From: Bacillus thermotolerans
Lineage (GTDB): Bacteria > Bacillota > Bacilli > Bacillales > Domibacillaceae
Assembly: GCF_000812025.2 (NCBI RefSeq)
Contig: NZ_JWJE02000042.1
Coordinates: forward strand, 1 to 33,468
Reading direction: 5' to 3'
DNA: 33,468 nt
Position 1 is the stretch's first letter; each line of letters starts with the position of its first letter. The translations under genes and the position numbers were made by a program. Below the pieces are notes generated by a model, which was not told where the DNA came from, searched no databases, and was given only the letters and a program-made list of their open reading frames with translations. Positions 1 to 6,397 of this stretch are shown here, one piece after another.

Positions 1-627
1 TATTTCTATTTTTGGTTGAATAGGGAGGACCTGTTCGATTTTCAACGACACAAACCATTGTCCACTGGAATGCCGGGTAATCGTCGCTGTTTGAATCTTT
101 CCAGGAAAGCCGTCTTCTGCAAACATTTTGCGGTGTTTGGCAGACAAACGCACAGGGACCCATCCCGCCTTCGGCAGTTGTATCTTTTGTTTTTCAATAT
201 CTAACTTAATATTGTTGTTTGTGCTTTTAGTTGTATAACTTTGCTTGGCAGCGTGTTTCTTTTTGCGCCTAGGATAACGATTCTGCCCCTTAAAAAAACG
301 CTCAAATGCGTCATCTACATTTTCCATCGCTGATTCTAACGCAAATTTATCTGGTTCTTTTAAAAAATTATAGTACGGATGGTCTTTCAACTGATTGAAC
401 GCTTTTTTAAATACGGAATAGGAAAGACTTTGACCAGTTTCTTTATATACTTCCATTTTTTCATTTAAGTAAAAGTTATAGGTGAAACGAGCCGAACCGA
501 TGGTTCGGTTAAAGTAAGTTTCTTGCGAATGGAGGGGGTACATGCGCAATTTCAATCCAAAGAAATGTAGTCTTTTCCCTTCTTTTTTAAGTTCTTCATT
601 TCTATCTTTTGTGGTTTTTCTAGCCAT
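1..627 (-). CDS. tnpB: IS200/IS605-family TnpB (RNA-guided nuclease), N-terminal part, cut by window edge
   Basis: The minus strand is open from an ATG at 627 to the window edge (209 codons), preceded by a GGGGGA Shine-Dalgarno. The protein begins MARKTTKDRNEELKKEG and has the typical OrfB/TnpB N-terminal layout: a basic start, 'NRTIGSARFTYNFYL' near residue 45, and a basic 'NRYPRRKKKH' stretch near residue 120 that belongs to the nucleic-acid-binding region. TnpB proteins are usually about 370-400 residues, so the RuvC catalytic half lies beyond the window. In this family TnpB acts as an omega-RNA-guided DNA nuclease that helps keep the element in place. It is co-oriented with tnpA, 18 nt downstream, as in IS605-type elements. 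No frameshift is seen in the visible part. Confidence 0.88.
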   Translation of the reverse strand, partial: MARKTTKDRNEELKKEGKRLHFFGLKLRMYPLHSQETYFNRTIGSARFTYNFYLNEKMEVYKETGQSLSYSVFKKAFNQLKDHPYYNFLKEPDKFALESAMENVDDAFERFFKGQNRYPRRKKKHAAKQSYTTKSTNNNIKLDIEKQKIQLPKAGWVPVRLSAKHRKMFAEDGFPGKIQTATITRHSSGQWFVSLKIEQVLPIQPKIEI

Positions 628-645
628 GTTCTTTCCCCCTTCCAC

Positions 646-1074
646 TTAAACGCCCATCGGTCGTCCTCTTTTTCGCTTTTTCGTTGGCTGATTTTGAATA
701 TAAGCTTTAATTTGTTCTTCTGTTCGGTCGCTTACTGTGCAGACAAAATACGAAGGATTCCACAGATGTCCGCCCCACAGTTCTTTTTTTAACTCTGGAA
801 ACTCTTTGAACAAAAAGCGAGCCGTATTGCCTTTTAGTGCTTTCATAATATTCGGTAGGTAATGCTGAGGAGAACAATCGATTAACAAATGTATATGGTC
901 TTTATCTGTTTCCATTTCAACTATTTCAAACTTATGAACCTCAGATTGTTCTTTCAGCATTTCTTTCAAACGTCTTTCTACTTCTCCATATAATAAGGGT
1001 TTTCGATATTTTACACACCAAACCAAATGATATTGGATGGCGTAAACATAACCTCTGCCTTTTCTAATTTTCAT
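646..1074 (-). CDS. tnpA: IS200/IS605-family Y1 transposase TnpA
   Basis: This 142-residue protein has the full length of IS200-like Y1 transposases. The HUH motif is visible as 'DKDHIHLLI' (His-Ile-His near residues 60-62), and the nucleophilic tyrosine is in 'EEQIKAYIQNQ' near residue 125. It also has the family 'YHLVWCVKYRKPLL' and 'LKGNTARFLFKEFP' blocks. Enzymes of this class cut and rejoin single-stranded DNA at the lagging-strand template and recognise subterminal hairpins. Such a hairpin lies upstream at 1132-1173. The basic C-terminus (KKRKRGRP) is normal. The gene appears intact and is the first of a two-gene tnpA-tnpB unit. Confidence 0.93.
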   Translation of the reverse strand: MKIRKGRGYVYAIQYHLVWCVKYRKPLLYGEVERRLKEMLKEQSEVHKFEIVEMETDKDHIHLLIDCSPQHYLPNIMKALKGNTARFLFKEFPELKKELWGGHLWNPSYFVCTVSDRTEEQIKAYIQNQPTKKRKRGRPMGV

Positions 1075-1131
1075 AATATTCTCACCTAAATTTAATTTAA
1101 CATATGTGTTTTTTTATTACAAATAAAAAAA

Positions 1132-1173
1132 CCGCCCGCACACTCATGACTGAAGTCACGAGTGTGCGGGCGG
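1132..1173 (-). repeat. Subterminal hairpin of the IS200/IS605 element (left end)
   Basis: Two 19-bp arms flank a TGAA loop and match except for one G/T wobble position (1132-1150 pairs with 1155-1173). The hairpin lies just upstream of tnpA, where IS200/IS605 elements keep the left-end imperfect palindrome bound by TnpA. On the minus strand TTGAT occurs about ten bases 5' of the hairpin and could mark the insertion target, but the exact boundary is inferred. The following A/T tract also makes it terminator-like. Confidence 0.8.
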
Positions 1174-1204
1174 AGGTCATCAAATTTTAATAAGGTATCA
1201 ATAA

Positions 1205-1345
1205 TTAGAATTCCCCTCCCTCATCCCAATTCACACACTTTACTCTTCCTTGGTGTACAATAATTTTTATTTCTCCATGCTACGTAAACCCAGCGAACGT
1301 TATCTTTCCATCAAACATAGCAATAATCTTTATTATTTAATTTTA
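1205..1345 (-). pseudogene. Relic of an XtrA-like small gene (first flank of copy A)
   Basis: The minus strand here matches, base by base with gaps, the C-terminal two thirds of the intact gene at 2317-2514. The tail DEGxEF followed by a stop, the HQGxVK segment and the ELNNK region are all traceable, but stops and indels interrupt it. An equally decayed version sits at the same relative place in the second duplicated block (12771-12905). Each duplicated block was therefore bounded by two copies of this gene. Confidence 0.6.
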
Positions 1346-1569
1346 TTGTATCCAGCTACGCCCTTATCGCATAGAGATCAATCTTTAACCCTCTCTATCT
1401 TATAAAATCACTCTAATTTATGACATGCTCATAAGAACAACTCTAAGTCACCTATCTATTAAGAGACAGTATACTTAGCTTATATCAGAGAACACCTTCT
1501 TTACAAAACACAAATGAAAGAAATTCCTTTTATTGGATACGAAAATCAATGTCTGTTTTTGAGATTATT

Positions 1570-1576
1570 TGTCGAA
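1570..1576 (+). promoter_or_regulatory. 0A-box-like site upstream of the Spo0E-like gene
   Basis: TGTCGAA exactly matches the core of the Spo0A-binding 0A box. It lies about 80 nt before the TTG start at 1658. The same heptamer is found upstream of the other two Spo0E-like genes (13123, 33000). Confidence 0.5.
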
Positions 1577-1657
1577 TATCTTTTAATAAGAGTAAACATG
1601 CAATATATTAGACTTAATGAATATTATTCATAAAAAATTAATTAAGGAGAGTCGCAA

Positions 1658-1831
1658 TTGGAGACGCGAGAAGTTTGTTGTGATCTGTTAACCGAGATTA
1701 GCAATGTACGCAACGCAATGCTGTCAGTTGGGATGTCAAAGGGCTTTGATCATACGGAAACTCTAAAATACAGCCAAGAACTCGACAAATTAATTTTTAA
1801 ATACCAAAGTAAATACAAAAAAACTTCATAG
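1658..1831 (+). CDS. Spo0E-like aspartyl-phosphate phosphatase, copy A (shortened)
   Basis: A TTG start 7-8 nt after AAGGAG gives a 57-residue protein beginning METREVCCDLL. It carries the family signature SQELDKLI (residues 39-46) between two predicted helices ('LLTEISNVRNAMLSVGMSKG' and the signature helix). Family members dephosphorylate Spo0A~P and so delay sporulation. The usual length is 50-85 residues. It is a close paralogue of 13211-13417, but a stop (TCATAG instead of TCACAC) removes the last 11 residues of that copy. The signature is intact, so it could still work. A 0A-box-like site lies upstream, and a small partner gene follows at 1947, broken in this copy. Confidence 0.85.
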   Translation: METREVCCDLLTEISNVRNAMLSVGMSKGFDHTETLKYSQELDKLIFKYQSKYKKTS

Positions 1832-1946
1832 AATATTTTTAAAATGTCCATAGATAAACGTTAAGGTAAGGACTAAAATAGAAATAACTGGATTTAACTC
1901 ACCTAACCATCCCCTTTATATCTCAATAAAAGGAGGTGAAAATGAT

Positions 1947-2168
1947 ATGAGACTAGAGCAGATAAAGACTGCACTAGAAATACTGATGTAATATGAGGAT
2001 TGCCAAATCACACAGACACTTTCAAAAAATGAACATAAGGTAGCCTCTGTCAGTTATATAAAAGAAAAAGCATGTTTTGAAATCACTTATTTAGAAACAT
2101 CGGATATTGAAACTTATACTGATATCGAATCAGCTGCTCTAGCGATAGAGAAAGTACTAAATGGTTAA
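1947..2168 (+). pseudogene. Partner gene of Spo0E-like copy A, inactivated by a stop codon
   Basis: The frame is colinear over all 74 codons with the intact gene at 13499-13720 and keeps the same AGGAGG ribosome binding site. A TAA at codon 15 (ATGTAATAT in place of TCATATTAC) interrupts it. Downstream of the stop the reading frame and most residues are preserved (the YIKEKACFEITYL and DIESAALAIEKVLNG segments), so the loss looks recent. Restart at an internal codon cannot be excluded. Function is not known; see the intact copy. Confidence 0.75.
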
Positions 2169-2316
2169 CTAACAACCTGCAATTGCTCGTAGTCAGCCCT
2201 TCAATCTATTACCTCTAAAGTCATTCACATCGAACCTCCTGCTCTTTCTTTGTGAAAGAGCAGGAGACGCGAGCCCAGGCATTTGTCTTTCTCTATTTCT
2301 ACTTTAACCCACGAAT

Positions 2317-2514
2317 TCAAAATTCCTCTCCCTCATCCCACTTCACACGCTTCACTTTCCCCTGGTGTGTAACAATTTTTGTCTCACCATGCTGCGGCAG
2401 ATCAGCAACTTTTACTTTTCCATCGCATATGACAAGAGCTTTATTATTTAATTCCATTATGTCCAATTCTATCCTCATTGTATTAGAATCGCCTGTTAGT
2501 TCTTTTAATCTCAC
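2317..2514 (-). CDS. Small XtrA/YqaO-like protein (the one intact copy of four)
   Basis: This 65-residue protein begins MRLKELTGDSNTM and has a central 'ELDIMELNNKALVICDGK' strand region and a tail 'HGETKIVTHQGKVKR' ending in GEEF. The pattern resembles phage-like XtrA/YqaO proteins of the Bacillus PBSX/skin elements, whose function is unknown; this link rests on memory of the family and is tentative. The start is a GTG with GGGGG upstream; the in-frame ATG at residue 13 is an alternative. Decayed copies lie at 1205, 12771 and 13871. It is convergent with the Spo0E-like pair. Confidence 0.55.
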   Translation of the reverse strand: MRLKELTGDSNTMRIELDIMELNNKALVICDGKVKVADLPQHGETKIVTHQGKVKRVKWDEGEEF

Positions 2515-2586
2515 AAAAATGCCCCCATTCTGTTAAAATAAAAGTGTCAGCGATATTTTAGAGACCGGAAGAAATCCTGGCTTTTT

Positions 2587-2693
2587 GTATATTTCTTTCC
2601 CAAAAGGGATAAACTGCTTAAAGTAAGTTATTGTTGAACCCTCAACATCCAACTGAATAACCCTAGTCCTAGCCGGGGCCCCCGGCTTTTTTT
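2587..2693 (+). ncRNA. Candidate sporulation small RNA, copy 1 (promoter-core-terminator unit)
   Basis: GTATA (2587-2591), a 15-bp spacer and GGATAAACTG (2607-2616) fit the sigma-F/sigma-G type pattern (G-ATA and GGnnAnAnTn). The core that follows (TAAGTTATTGTTGA, then CTCAACATCCAACTGAATAA) carries no open frame with a ribosome binding site. It ends in AGCCGGG/CCCGGCT followed by T7. The core recurs at 14384, 15190 and 25130 and, more weakly, at 30488. CsfG, a sigma-F/G-controlled RNA of spore formers, is a possible identity, but I cannot verify it here. Confidence 0.55.
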
Positions 2694-2714
2694 AATTGAT
2701 TTCATTTTTTAAAT

Positions 2715-2810
2715 ATTTGTGAATACACTATAGAGAGCTTAGAAATAGCCCCGCTGCCTCTTTTATCAGTGAATAACCTCAACTTGCCAGGCCGATGCCT
2801 GGCTTTTTTA
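2715..2810 (+). terminator. Terminator GCCAGGC/GCCTGGC with a conserved leader, possibly a second small RNA
   Basis: GCCAGGC (2786-2792), a 4-nt loop, GCCTGGC (2797-2803) and a T-run form an intrinsic terminator. It is preceded by a leader (GAATAACCTCAACTTGCC) that resembles the core of the neighbouring unit. The whole block is conserved at 15290-15385, so it belongs to the duplicated segment. Confidence 0.6.
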
Positions 2811-2850
2811 TTTTTCTCTTCTCAAAAATGGGCTTAGGCATACAACTAGT

Positions 2851-2877
2851 ACACAAATTCTAAATCTGCATAGACTA
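2851..2877 (+). promoter_or_regulatory. Sigma-K-like promoter of the cotD-like gene
   Basis: AC (2851-2852), a 16-bp spacer and CATAGACTA (2869-2877) match the mother-cell sigma-K pattern AC-16-CATAnnnTA. They lie about 38 nt before the CotD-like start. In the broken duplicate (15430s) the -10 reads CATGAACTA, so the match is lost there. Confidence 0.55.
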
Positions 2878-2914
2878 TTATTGATTCCATAATTCACCGA
2901 GGGGAGGTTATCAA

Positions 2915-3226
2915 ATGCGCTTTAGAAATCCACATAATAATTGGTCAGGACGTAAACAATGCCATCCTGGATTCTGTCCTCCACAAATGCATCCAACCCA
3001 ATATGATCCTCCACAAATTTCACCAACACAACACTTTGTGAAAACAAATTTATATAATAGGGTAGTTCCTCACATTCACCCTTCTCACACTACAACAGTA
3101 AATAAACATATGACTACTCACCAACATTACTTCCCACATACTGAATCTGTCGTCAATGAATACCACGAACAACACATCATGTGCGGAAAACCGTGTAATC
3201 CGTGCCGTCCGCGAAAACCATGGTAG
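2915..3226 (+). CDS. cotD: CotD-family inner spore coat protein
   Basis: The 103-residue protein is rich in His, Pro, Asn and Cys. It contains the CotD landmarks 'VVPHIHPSHTTTVNKH' (about residues 50-65), 'HQHYFPHTESVVNEYHEQH' (70-89) and a Cys-containing tail 'CGKPCNPCRPRKPW'. CotD is an inner-coat structural protein made in the mother cell late in sporulation, in line with the sigma-K-like promoter just upstream. GGGGAGG precedes the ATG at good spacing. The N-terminal part carries extra repeats of the QxxPTQ type (PPQMHPTQYDPPQISPTQH). A truncated relic of the same gene lies at 15489. Identification is by family pattern, with good confidence. Confidence 0.85.
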   Translation: MRFRNPHNNWSGRKQCHPGFCPPQMHPTQYDPPQISPTQHFVKTNLYNRVVPHIHPSHTTTVNKHMTTHQHYFPHTESVVNEYHEQHIMCGKPCNPCRPRKPW

Positions 3227-3243
3227 CCAGGTTATAATGCTTG

Positions 3244-3281
3244 AAAGCATAAGGTTCCTTATTCAAGGCCTTATGCTTTTA
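3244..3281 (+). terminator. Intrinsic terminator after cotD
   Basis: AAAGCATAAGG pairs with CCTTATGCTTT across a 14-nt loop and ends in a T tract, 18 nt after the cotD stop. Confidence 0.8.
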
Positions 3282-3318
3282 TAAAGTTATTTAATAACCA
3301 ACCTCCATTTAAATTGCT

Positions 3319-3372
3319 CACTTTCAATCAATGCAGTAATATAGGCATAGATCTATATCATTGAAAGTGGGG
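3319..3372 (+). promoter_or_regulatory. Long-range hairpin overlapping the ribosome binding site of the next gene
   Basis: CACTTTCAAT (3319-3328) pairs perfectly with ATTGAAAGTG (3360-3369). The 3' arm runs into GTGGGG, the likely Shine-Dalgarno of the gene at 3380, and the loop holds the palindrome ATAGATCTAT. Translation control by sequestration is possible but inferred. Confidence 0.35.
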
Positions 3373-3379
3373 ATTTTCA

Positions 3380-3535
3380 ATGAGTTATGAATCTGAATTA
3401 TACATATTCATGAGAGAGTTAGGAAAGTTAATAGATGAATACTATAAATGCGAATGCCCTGTTATTAAAGAGCAAATATATACTGATATTAAGCTTCTAA
3501 GCGATGCTTTATCTCTATGTGATCGAGCTCACTAA
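3380..3535 (+). CDS. Short two-helix protein, possibly Spo0E-related (paralogue of 25310)
   Basis: This 51-residue protein begins MSYESELYIFMRELGKLIDEYY. Its first helix carries E-L-x-x-L-I-D-E-Y-Y, which resembles the Spo0E signature helix (ELDxLIxxY). A loop with Cys/Pro (KCECPVIKEQI) and a second amphipathic helix (DIKLLSDALSLCD) follow. The protein at 25310 shares this layout and YYKC-P-IKEQI-DIKLLS. Unlike true Spo0E proteins, the signature-like helix comes first and there is no Ser-Gln before ELD, so membership in the phosphatase family is inference. The SD is GTGGGG, inside a hairpin. A candidate small RNA follows 16 nt downstream. Confidence 0.6.
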   Translation: MSYESELYIFMRELGKLIDEYYKCECPVIKEQIYTDIKLLSDALSLCDRAH

Positions 3536-3551
3536 AAAGCTTCACCTACTT

Positions 3552-3660
3552 GTATATTTCCCTTGGAAAAGAAGATACTGTATAAAGAGGAGTTTTTTTC
3601 CTCGATACTCCCTATTCCCATTTCTTTGAGCCAGGATGGTTCTTCCCCTGGCTCTTTGTG
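3552..3660 (+). ncRNA. Candidate sporulation small RNA, copy 2 (divergent core)
   Basis: GTATA (3552-3556), a 14-bp spacer and GAAGATACTG (3571-3580) follow the same promoter plan as the other copies (one mismatch to GGnnAnAnTn). The transcript would hold a GAGGAG/CCTC hairpin. It ends in AGCCAGG (3629-3635), CCTGGCT (3647-3653) and CTTTGTG, the same terminator as the copy at 14363. The central core has diverged. Confidence 0.4.
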
Positions 3661-3786
3661 TGTCACTTTTTTGGCCGTACTCCGACGTAAAGTATTCTGG
3701 AACCTGCTTACTTAAACCGTATGCTCTATCCGAATAGCCTTTTTAGATTTGTGTATATTAATTAACATAAAGCCGAGGTGATTTAA

Positions 3787-3921
3787 ATGTTTCATTGGAT
3801 TTACGACCACGTTATTAACACTACCTTTTTTGTTTTTGCCGCTATTTTTCTCGCTCCTGCTCTCATGATGGGTATCATTTGGCTTTTACCTGAACCTGAC
3901 TCCAAAAAAGATAAGCGTTAA
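3787..3921 (+). CDS. Small single-pass membrane protein of unknown function
   Basis: The 44-residue protein begins MFHWIYDHVINTT, has one hydrophobic segment (FFVFAAIFLAPALMMGIIWLL, residues 14-34) and a charged tail PEPDSKKDKR. CCGAGGTG stands 7-8 nt before the ATG. No family is recognised. The topology suggests a membrane peptide with a cytoplasmic C-terminus by the positive-inside rule. It is followed by about 190 nt without a gene before the riboswitch. Confidence 0.55.
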   Translation: MFHWIYDHVINTTFFVFAAIFLAPALMMGIIWLLPEPDSKKDKR

Positions 3922-4107
3922 TTCCAATGAAAAATTTTTTATTGAACCTCCCCATGTCGCAGTTTGTATCTGTAACCATGATTAGATCACAGCTTGAACG
4001 CACTTTTCACTAAATGCCTTATTTAGAGAAGGAATAAATCCAAAAATTGTCTAAATAATTGGATCTTTTTCTGTTTATTATTAAGCCCTCATACGGTAAT
4101 ATTTAAC

Positions 4108-4210
4108 TATGAGCTTTTACACTTTTCCAGATAAAGGCAAACCTCTCGAAAGATTGGGACGCAAAGCCTCAGGTCTAAGGTTTTTAACTATGATAGCTGG
4201 GCTACCTAGA
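4108..4210 (+). promoter_or_regulatory. Cyclic di-GMP-I (GEMM) riboswitch
   Basis: Conserved GEMM-I blocks appear in order: GGCAAACC (4136-4143), a P2 GAAA tetraloop (4148-4151), GGGACGCAAAGCCTC (4156-4170), then CTAAGG and CTATGATAGCTGGGCTACC (to 4206). The tetraloop receptor TCTAAG...TATGA is the classic CCUAAG...UAUGG motif with a compensated U-A pair. It ends about 24 nt before the SinI-like start. CCTA at its 3' end can pair with TAGG in the AGGGGG ribosome binding site, which suggests translational control. GEMM-I RNAs bind c-di-GMP. Confidence 0.88.
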
Positions 4211-4229
4211 GTATATTTAGGGGGTAAGC

Positions 4230-4349
4230 ATGGTTGCCAGTACTAGTGAAAAAGAATTGGATAAAGAATGGATAGACCTAATAATTGAAGCTCGAGATTT
4301 AAGAATTTCTATTGATCAAATCAAAGATTTCCTAAAGCATTCTTCTTAG
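4230..4349 (+). CDS. sinI: SinI-like anti-repressor, minimal form
   Basis: The 39-residue protein MVASTSEKELDKEWIDLI... contains the whole SinI signature: E-L-D-x-E-W-[IV]-x-L-[IM], then E-A-R-D-L-R-I-S-I-D-Q-I-K-D-F-L. In Bacillus subtilis SinI (57 residues) this region pairs with SinR and lifts repression of biofilm matrix genes. The C-terminal extension of the classical protein is missing here, so the gene is close to the minimal SinR-binding unit. AGGGGG lies 5 nt before the ATG. A c-di-GMP-I riboswitch covers the leader and a terminator begins at the stop codon, so this is a one-gene riboswitch operon. No SinR gene is in the window. Confidence 0.85.
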   Translation: MVASTSEKELDKEWIDLIIEARDLRISIDQIKDFLKHSS

Positions 4350-4371
4350 ACCTAATTTATGGTCTTTTTTT
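4348..4371 (+). terminator. Intrinsic terminator at the end of the SinI-like gene
   Basis: AGACC/GGTCT with an 8-nt loop is followed by T8. It overlaps the stop codon. Confidence 0.7.
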
Positions 4372-4403
4372 ATAATTTCACTCACTTAGTTCTCAATATA
4401 TAT

Positions 4404-4541
4404 CTACCTAGCAATCTTCCATCCTTTACGGAGCCTGCTATTTAACTCGTGCTTTTGGAGCCGTTCATACAACAAGACCCTCTGTCCCTTCTCTCTCCGG
4501 AAGAGCAAATACCAGCCGGCCTTTCGCTTAGCTTTTCTCAT
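4404..4541 (-). CDS. Small basic protein overlapping the DUF1064 gene, likely phage-derived
   Basis: The 45-residue, strongly basic protein MRKAKRKAGWYLLFRREKGQ... overlaps the end of the DUF1064 gene by 4 nt (ATGA), the mark of translational coupling. It has no recognised family; the Lys/Arg content suggests nucleic-acid binding, which is inference. It is likely co-transcribed with the gene upstream as a remnant of a phage early operon. Confidence 0.55.
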   Translation of the reverse strand: MRKAKRKAGWYLLFRREKGQRVLLYERLQKHELNSRLRKGWKIAR

Positions 4542-4960
4542 AGGGTAGCTCTCACTTTCTTTTTCCGTCTCTTATAAGCCTGATATTCTCTTAACGGCAA
4601 GAAGCCTTGATGCTCTGCGCTATACGCAAGCAAACTCAGCGTGTGAGGATATTTGAATTCAAACAGCTTCTGCTTGATCCGGAAAGCCTCTGTTTCCACT
4701 CCCTTGATGTCCACTACTTCAATGCTACCGTCTAGCTTATGAACCTCAAAGTCTGCTACATATTCAATCTTCCGATGCGTGACTCCATTTTTCTTAAACG
4801 CCTCCTGCAGCAAGTACCTTGGCTGGATTCGGAAGAATAGAATTTGTTTGTTCTCCTGCAGCCATTTTAGCTGTTTGTAATACCTTGCTTCGGCTTTGCT
4901 ATCGAAAGTAATCCCGTCAATCGTTATTTTCTTTGAACCGTACTTTGATTTTCTAGCCAT
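4538..4960 (-). CDS. DUF1064 phage-type protein (putative nuclease fold)
   Basis: The 140-residue protein MARKSKYGSKKITIDGITF has the DUF1064 plan: 'DSKAEARYYKQLKWLQ' (residues 20-35), 'IQPRYLLQEAF', 'YVADFEV' followed by 'VVDIKG' (a D...D-x-K arrangement like PD-(D/E)XK nucleases) and a basic C-terminus. Such genes sit in phage replication or recombination regions. The IS66-derived element starts only 6 nt upstream of the ATG, so the original ribosome binding site is gone, and none is visible in the junction. The gene is intact, but its expression is doubtful unless the element supplies signals. Confidence 0.75.
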   Translation of the reverse strand: MARKSKYGSKKITIDGITFDSKAEARYYKQLKWLQENKQILFFRIQPRYLLQEAFKKNGVTHRKIEYVADFEVHKLDGSIEVVDIKGVETEAFRIKQKLFEFKYPHTLSLLAYSAEHQGFLPLREYQAYKRRKKKVRATL

Positions 4961-4966
4961 TTAACT

Positions 4967-5030
4967 GTAAGCCCCCATTCAAACAACGCATATAAACACG
5001 CAGCACCTCCTGGTACGATACATGTATCAA
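4967..5030 (+). repeat. Left 64-bp terminal inverted repeat of the IS66-derived element
   Basis: Identical to the reverse complement of 7191-7254. It contains the near-palindrome GATACATGTATC and an internal CACCTCC. Just inside it stands AAAGGAGG, the ribosome binding site of orf1. The copy at the other end has TCAAAGGAGG in the same place. Confidence 0.9.
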
Positions 5031-5050
5031 TAAAAGGAGGTGCTTTTCCT

Positions 5051-5245
5051 ATGCCACAACAAAAACTAACCATTGTTCCCGTTACATTACATACCGAAAA
5101 CGAAAATAATTCTGCAACAAAGCCAACAGTGCTTTCCTCCAATCCTACTTGCACGATTAAAACGGCAAACGCTGAAATTTCCTTCTTTAACGGTGTAGAT
5201 GAGCACATCATCCAAGCGGTCATGAGGGAGTTGAAAAATGGGTGA
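5051..5245 (+). CDS. IS66 orf1 (TnpA-like accessory protein)
   Basis: The 64-residue protein MPQQKLTIVPVTLHTENENN has the position, small size and C-terminal 'FFNGVDEHIIQAVMRELKNG' helix of IS66 first-gene products, which are needed for transposition but are not the transposase. AAAGGAGG precedes it. Its stop (TGA 5243-5245) overlaps the GTG start of orf2, so the two are translationally coupled, as usual in IS66. Confidence 0.8.
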   Translation: MPQQKLTIVPVTLHTENENNSATKPTVLSSNPTCTIKTANAEISFFNGVDEHIIQAVMRELKNG

Positions 5246-5595
5246 AACACGACTATACAAGCGTTAAAAACATTTATATCATTTGCGGTAAGATAGATAT
5301 GAGAAAAGGAATTGATGGGCTTGCCACACTGATTCAAGATTCTTTCGAACTTGATCCATATGGCGATTCCATTTTCTTATTTTCAGGGTGGAGTAAAGAC
5401 CGCTATAAATGTCTGTATTTTGATGGTGATGGCTTCGCCATGCTGTATAAGCGTTTGGATAGTGGAAAACTTCAATGGCCAAAAGATGAAAATGAAGTAC
5501 GCCATCTTTCACAACAGGAGCTTCGCTGGCTCCTTGAAGGGTTATCCATTCAGCAGCCAAAAGCCATTCAACCATCGCCAAAAGGTGCGTTCTAA
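5242..5595 (+). CDS. IS66 orf2 (TnpB-type accessory protein)
   Basis: The 117-residue protein has clear IS66 Orf2 landmarks: 'IYIICGKIDMRKGIDGLATLI' (residues 10-30), 'DSIFLFSGWSKDRYKCLYFDGDGFAMLYKRL' in the middle, and the C-terminal 'LSQQELRWLLEGL'. Members of this family are about 115 residues, so it is complete. It starts with GTG, overlapping the orf1 stop. It is an accessory factor for transposition of unclear biochemical role. Confidence 0.92.
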   Translation: MKHDYTSVKNIYIICGKIDMRKGIDGLATLIQDSFELDPYGDSIFLFSGWSKDRYKCLYFDGDGFAMLYKRLDSGKLQWPKDENEVRHLSQQELRWLLEGLSIQQPKAIQPSPKGAF

Positions 5596-5673
5596 ATTCG
5601 TTCAAGTCGTTATTTTTATCTTTATTTTCACTGTTCGAACTGATTATAATAGGAGGAACGAAACTGAACGAAA

Positions 5674-6222
5674 GTGGTGAATGATGTGACGAACGTTTCT
5701 TCTACGAATGAAAATCAATCTGAGAAATTAATTCGATTGCTTGAAGATCAATTAGCTCATTCGAATCAACAAAATAAAGAGTTATCGAAAAAGTTGGATC
5801 AATCGTTGAAACAGATTGAATCGTTAACGCAACAACTTCAACACTTAACCAAGCTCTTATATGGCTCTAAAACAGAAAAATCCAAATACAATACGCCCGA
5901 CGGGCAAGTGTTCTTATTTGAGGATGACCCGTCTTTTACTGATCCTGAGCACACAGAAGAACAAAGCCAACAGACCATTTCTTATACTGTTGTACGAAAA
6001 ATTCAACCAAAAAAACGAAATGATTCCTTGCGTGAAGATATTGAAATAGAAGCTATTCACCATCATCCAGCAAATACAATCTGTGACGGTTGCCATGATC
6101 GAATGATAGAAATGGGCAGTACAATCGTGCGTGAAGAGGCGAAATTTATTCCTGCGAAAATGATGAAAGTTCAACATATTGAACACGCTTACAAAAGAAA
6201 AGCATTACCTCAAAGGAAGTAA
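5674..6222 (+). CDS. IS66 transposase (orf3), N-terminal fragment without catalytic domain
   Basis: The 182-residue product has the N-terminal coiled coil of IS66 transposases ('LIRLLEDQLAHSNQQNKELSKKLDQ'), the 'LYGSKTEKSKY' motif, and the zinc-finger-like 'CDGCHDRMIEMG' near residue 140. It then follows the family up to 'VQHIEHAY' and switches to a short unrelated tail (KRKALPQRK). Full IS66 transposases are about 500 residues with a DDE domain, which is absent here. The start is GTG; the AGGAGG at 5651 is rather far, so the exact start is uncertain. A short hairpin surrounds the stop (AGCATTACC...GTAATGCT). It is most likely inactive alone; DNA-end binding could remain. Confidence 0.85.
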   Translation: MVNDVTNVSSTNENQSEKLIRLLEDQLAHSNQQNKELSKKLDQSLKQIESLTQQLQHLTKLLYGSKTEKSKYNTPDGQVFLFEDDPSFTDPEHTEEQSQQTISYTVVRKIQPKKRNDSLREDIEIEAIHHHPANTICDGCHDRMIEMGSTIVREEAKFIPAKMMKVQHIEHAYKRKALPQRK

Positions 6223-6395
6223 TGCTGGTAGGAATTTTTAATATTATTAGTCAGCTCATTTAAAATAATTTTTTTCTTTCCCTGAGGTAAATGGCAGCTT
6301 AAAATTAGCAAATCAACTAGGTCAGGTTGTTCCTCAGCAATTTCCTGCAAGTAATCCCTGCCAAACTCTTTCATAACAGGTAGCAAACTGCTCAT
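6210..6395 (-). CDS. Small helical protein downstream of Hsp20 (cargo)
   Basis: The 61-residue protein MSSLLPVMKEFGRDYLQEIAEEQPDLVDLL starts 2 nt after the Hsp20 stop, so it is probably in the same operon. It is predicted all-helical and acidic in the first half, with a single Cys (SCHLPQGKKK) and no recognised family. Its end overlaps the 3' end of the truncated transposase frame on the other strand. That may mark the junction between cargo and IS66 sequence. Confidence 0.5.
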   Translation of the reverse strand: MSSLLPVMKEFGRDYLQEIAEEQPDLVDLLILSCHLPQGKKKIILNELTNNIKNSYQHYFL

Positions 6396-6397
6396 TT

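Noticed and set aside
4924-5337. Open frame on the minus strand at the left end of the IS66-derived element
   Set aside because: It is antisense to orf1 and orf2 and has no ribosome binding site.
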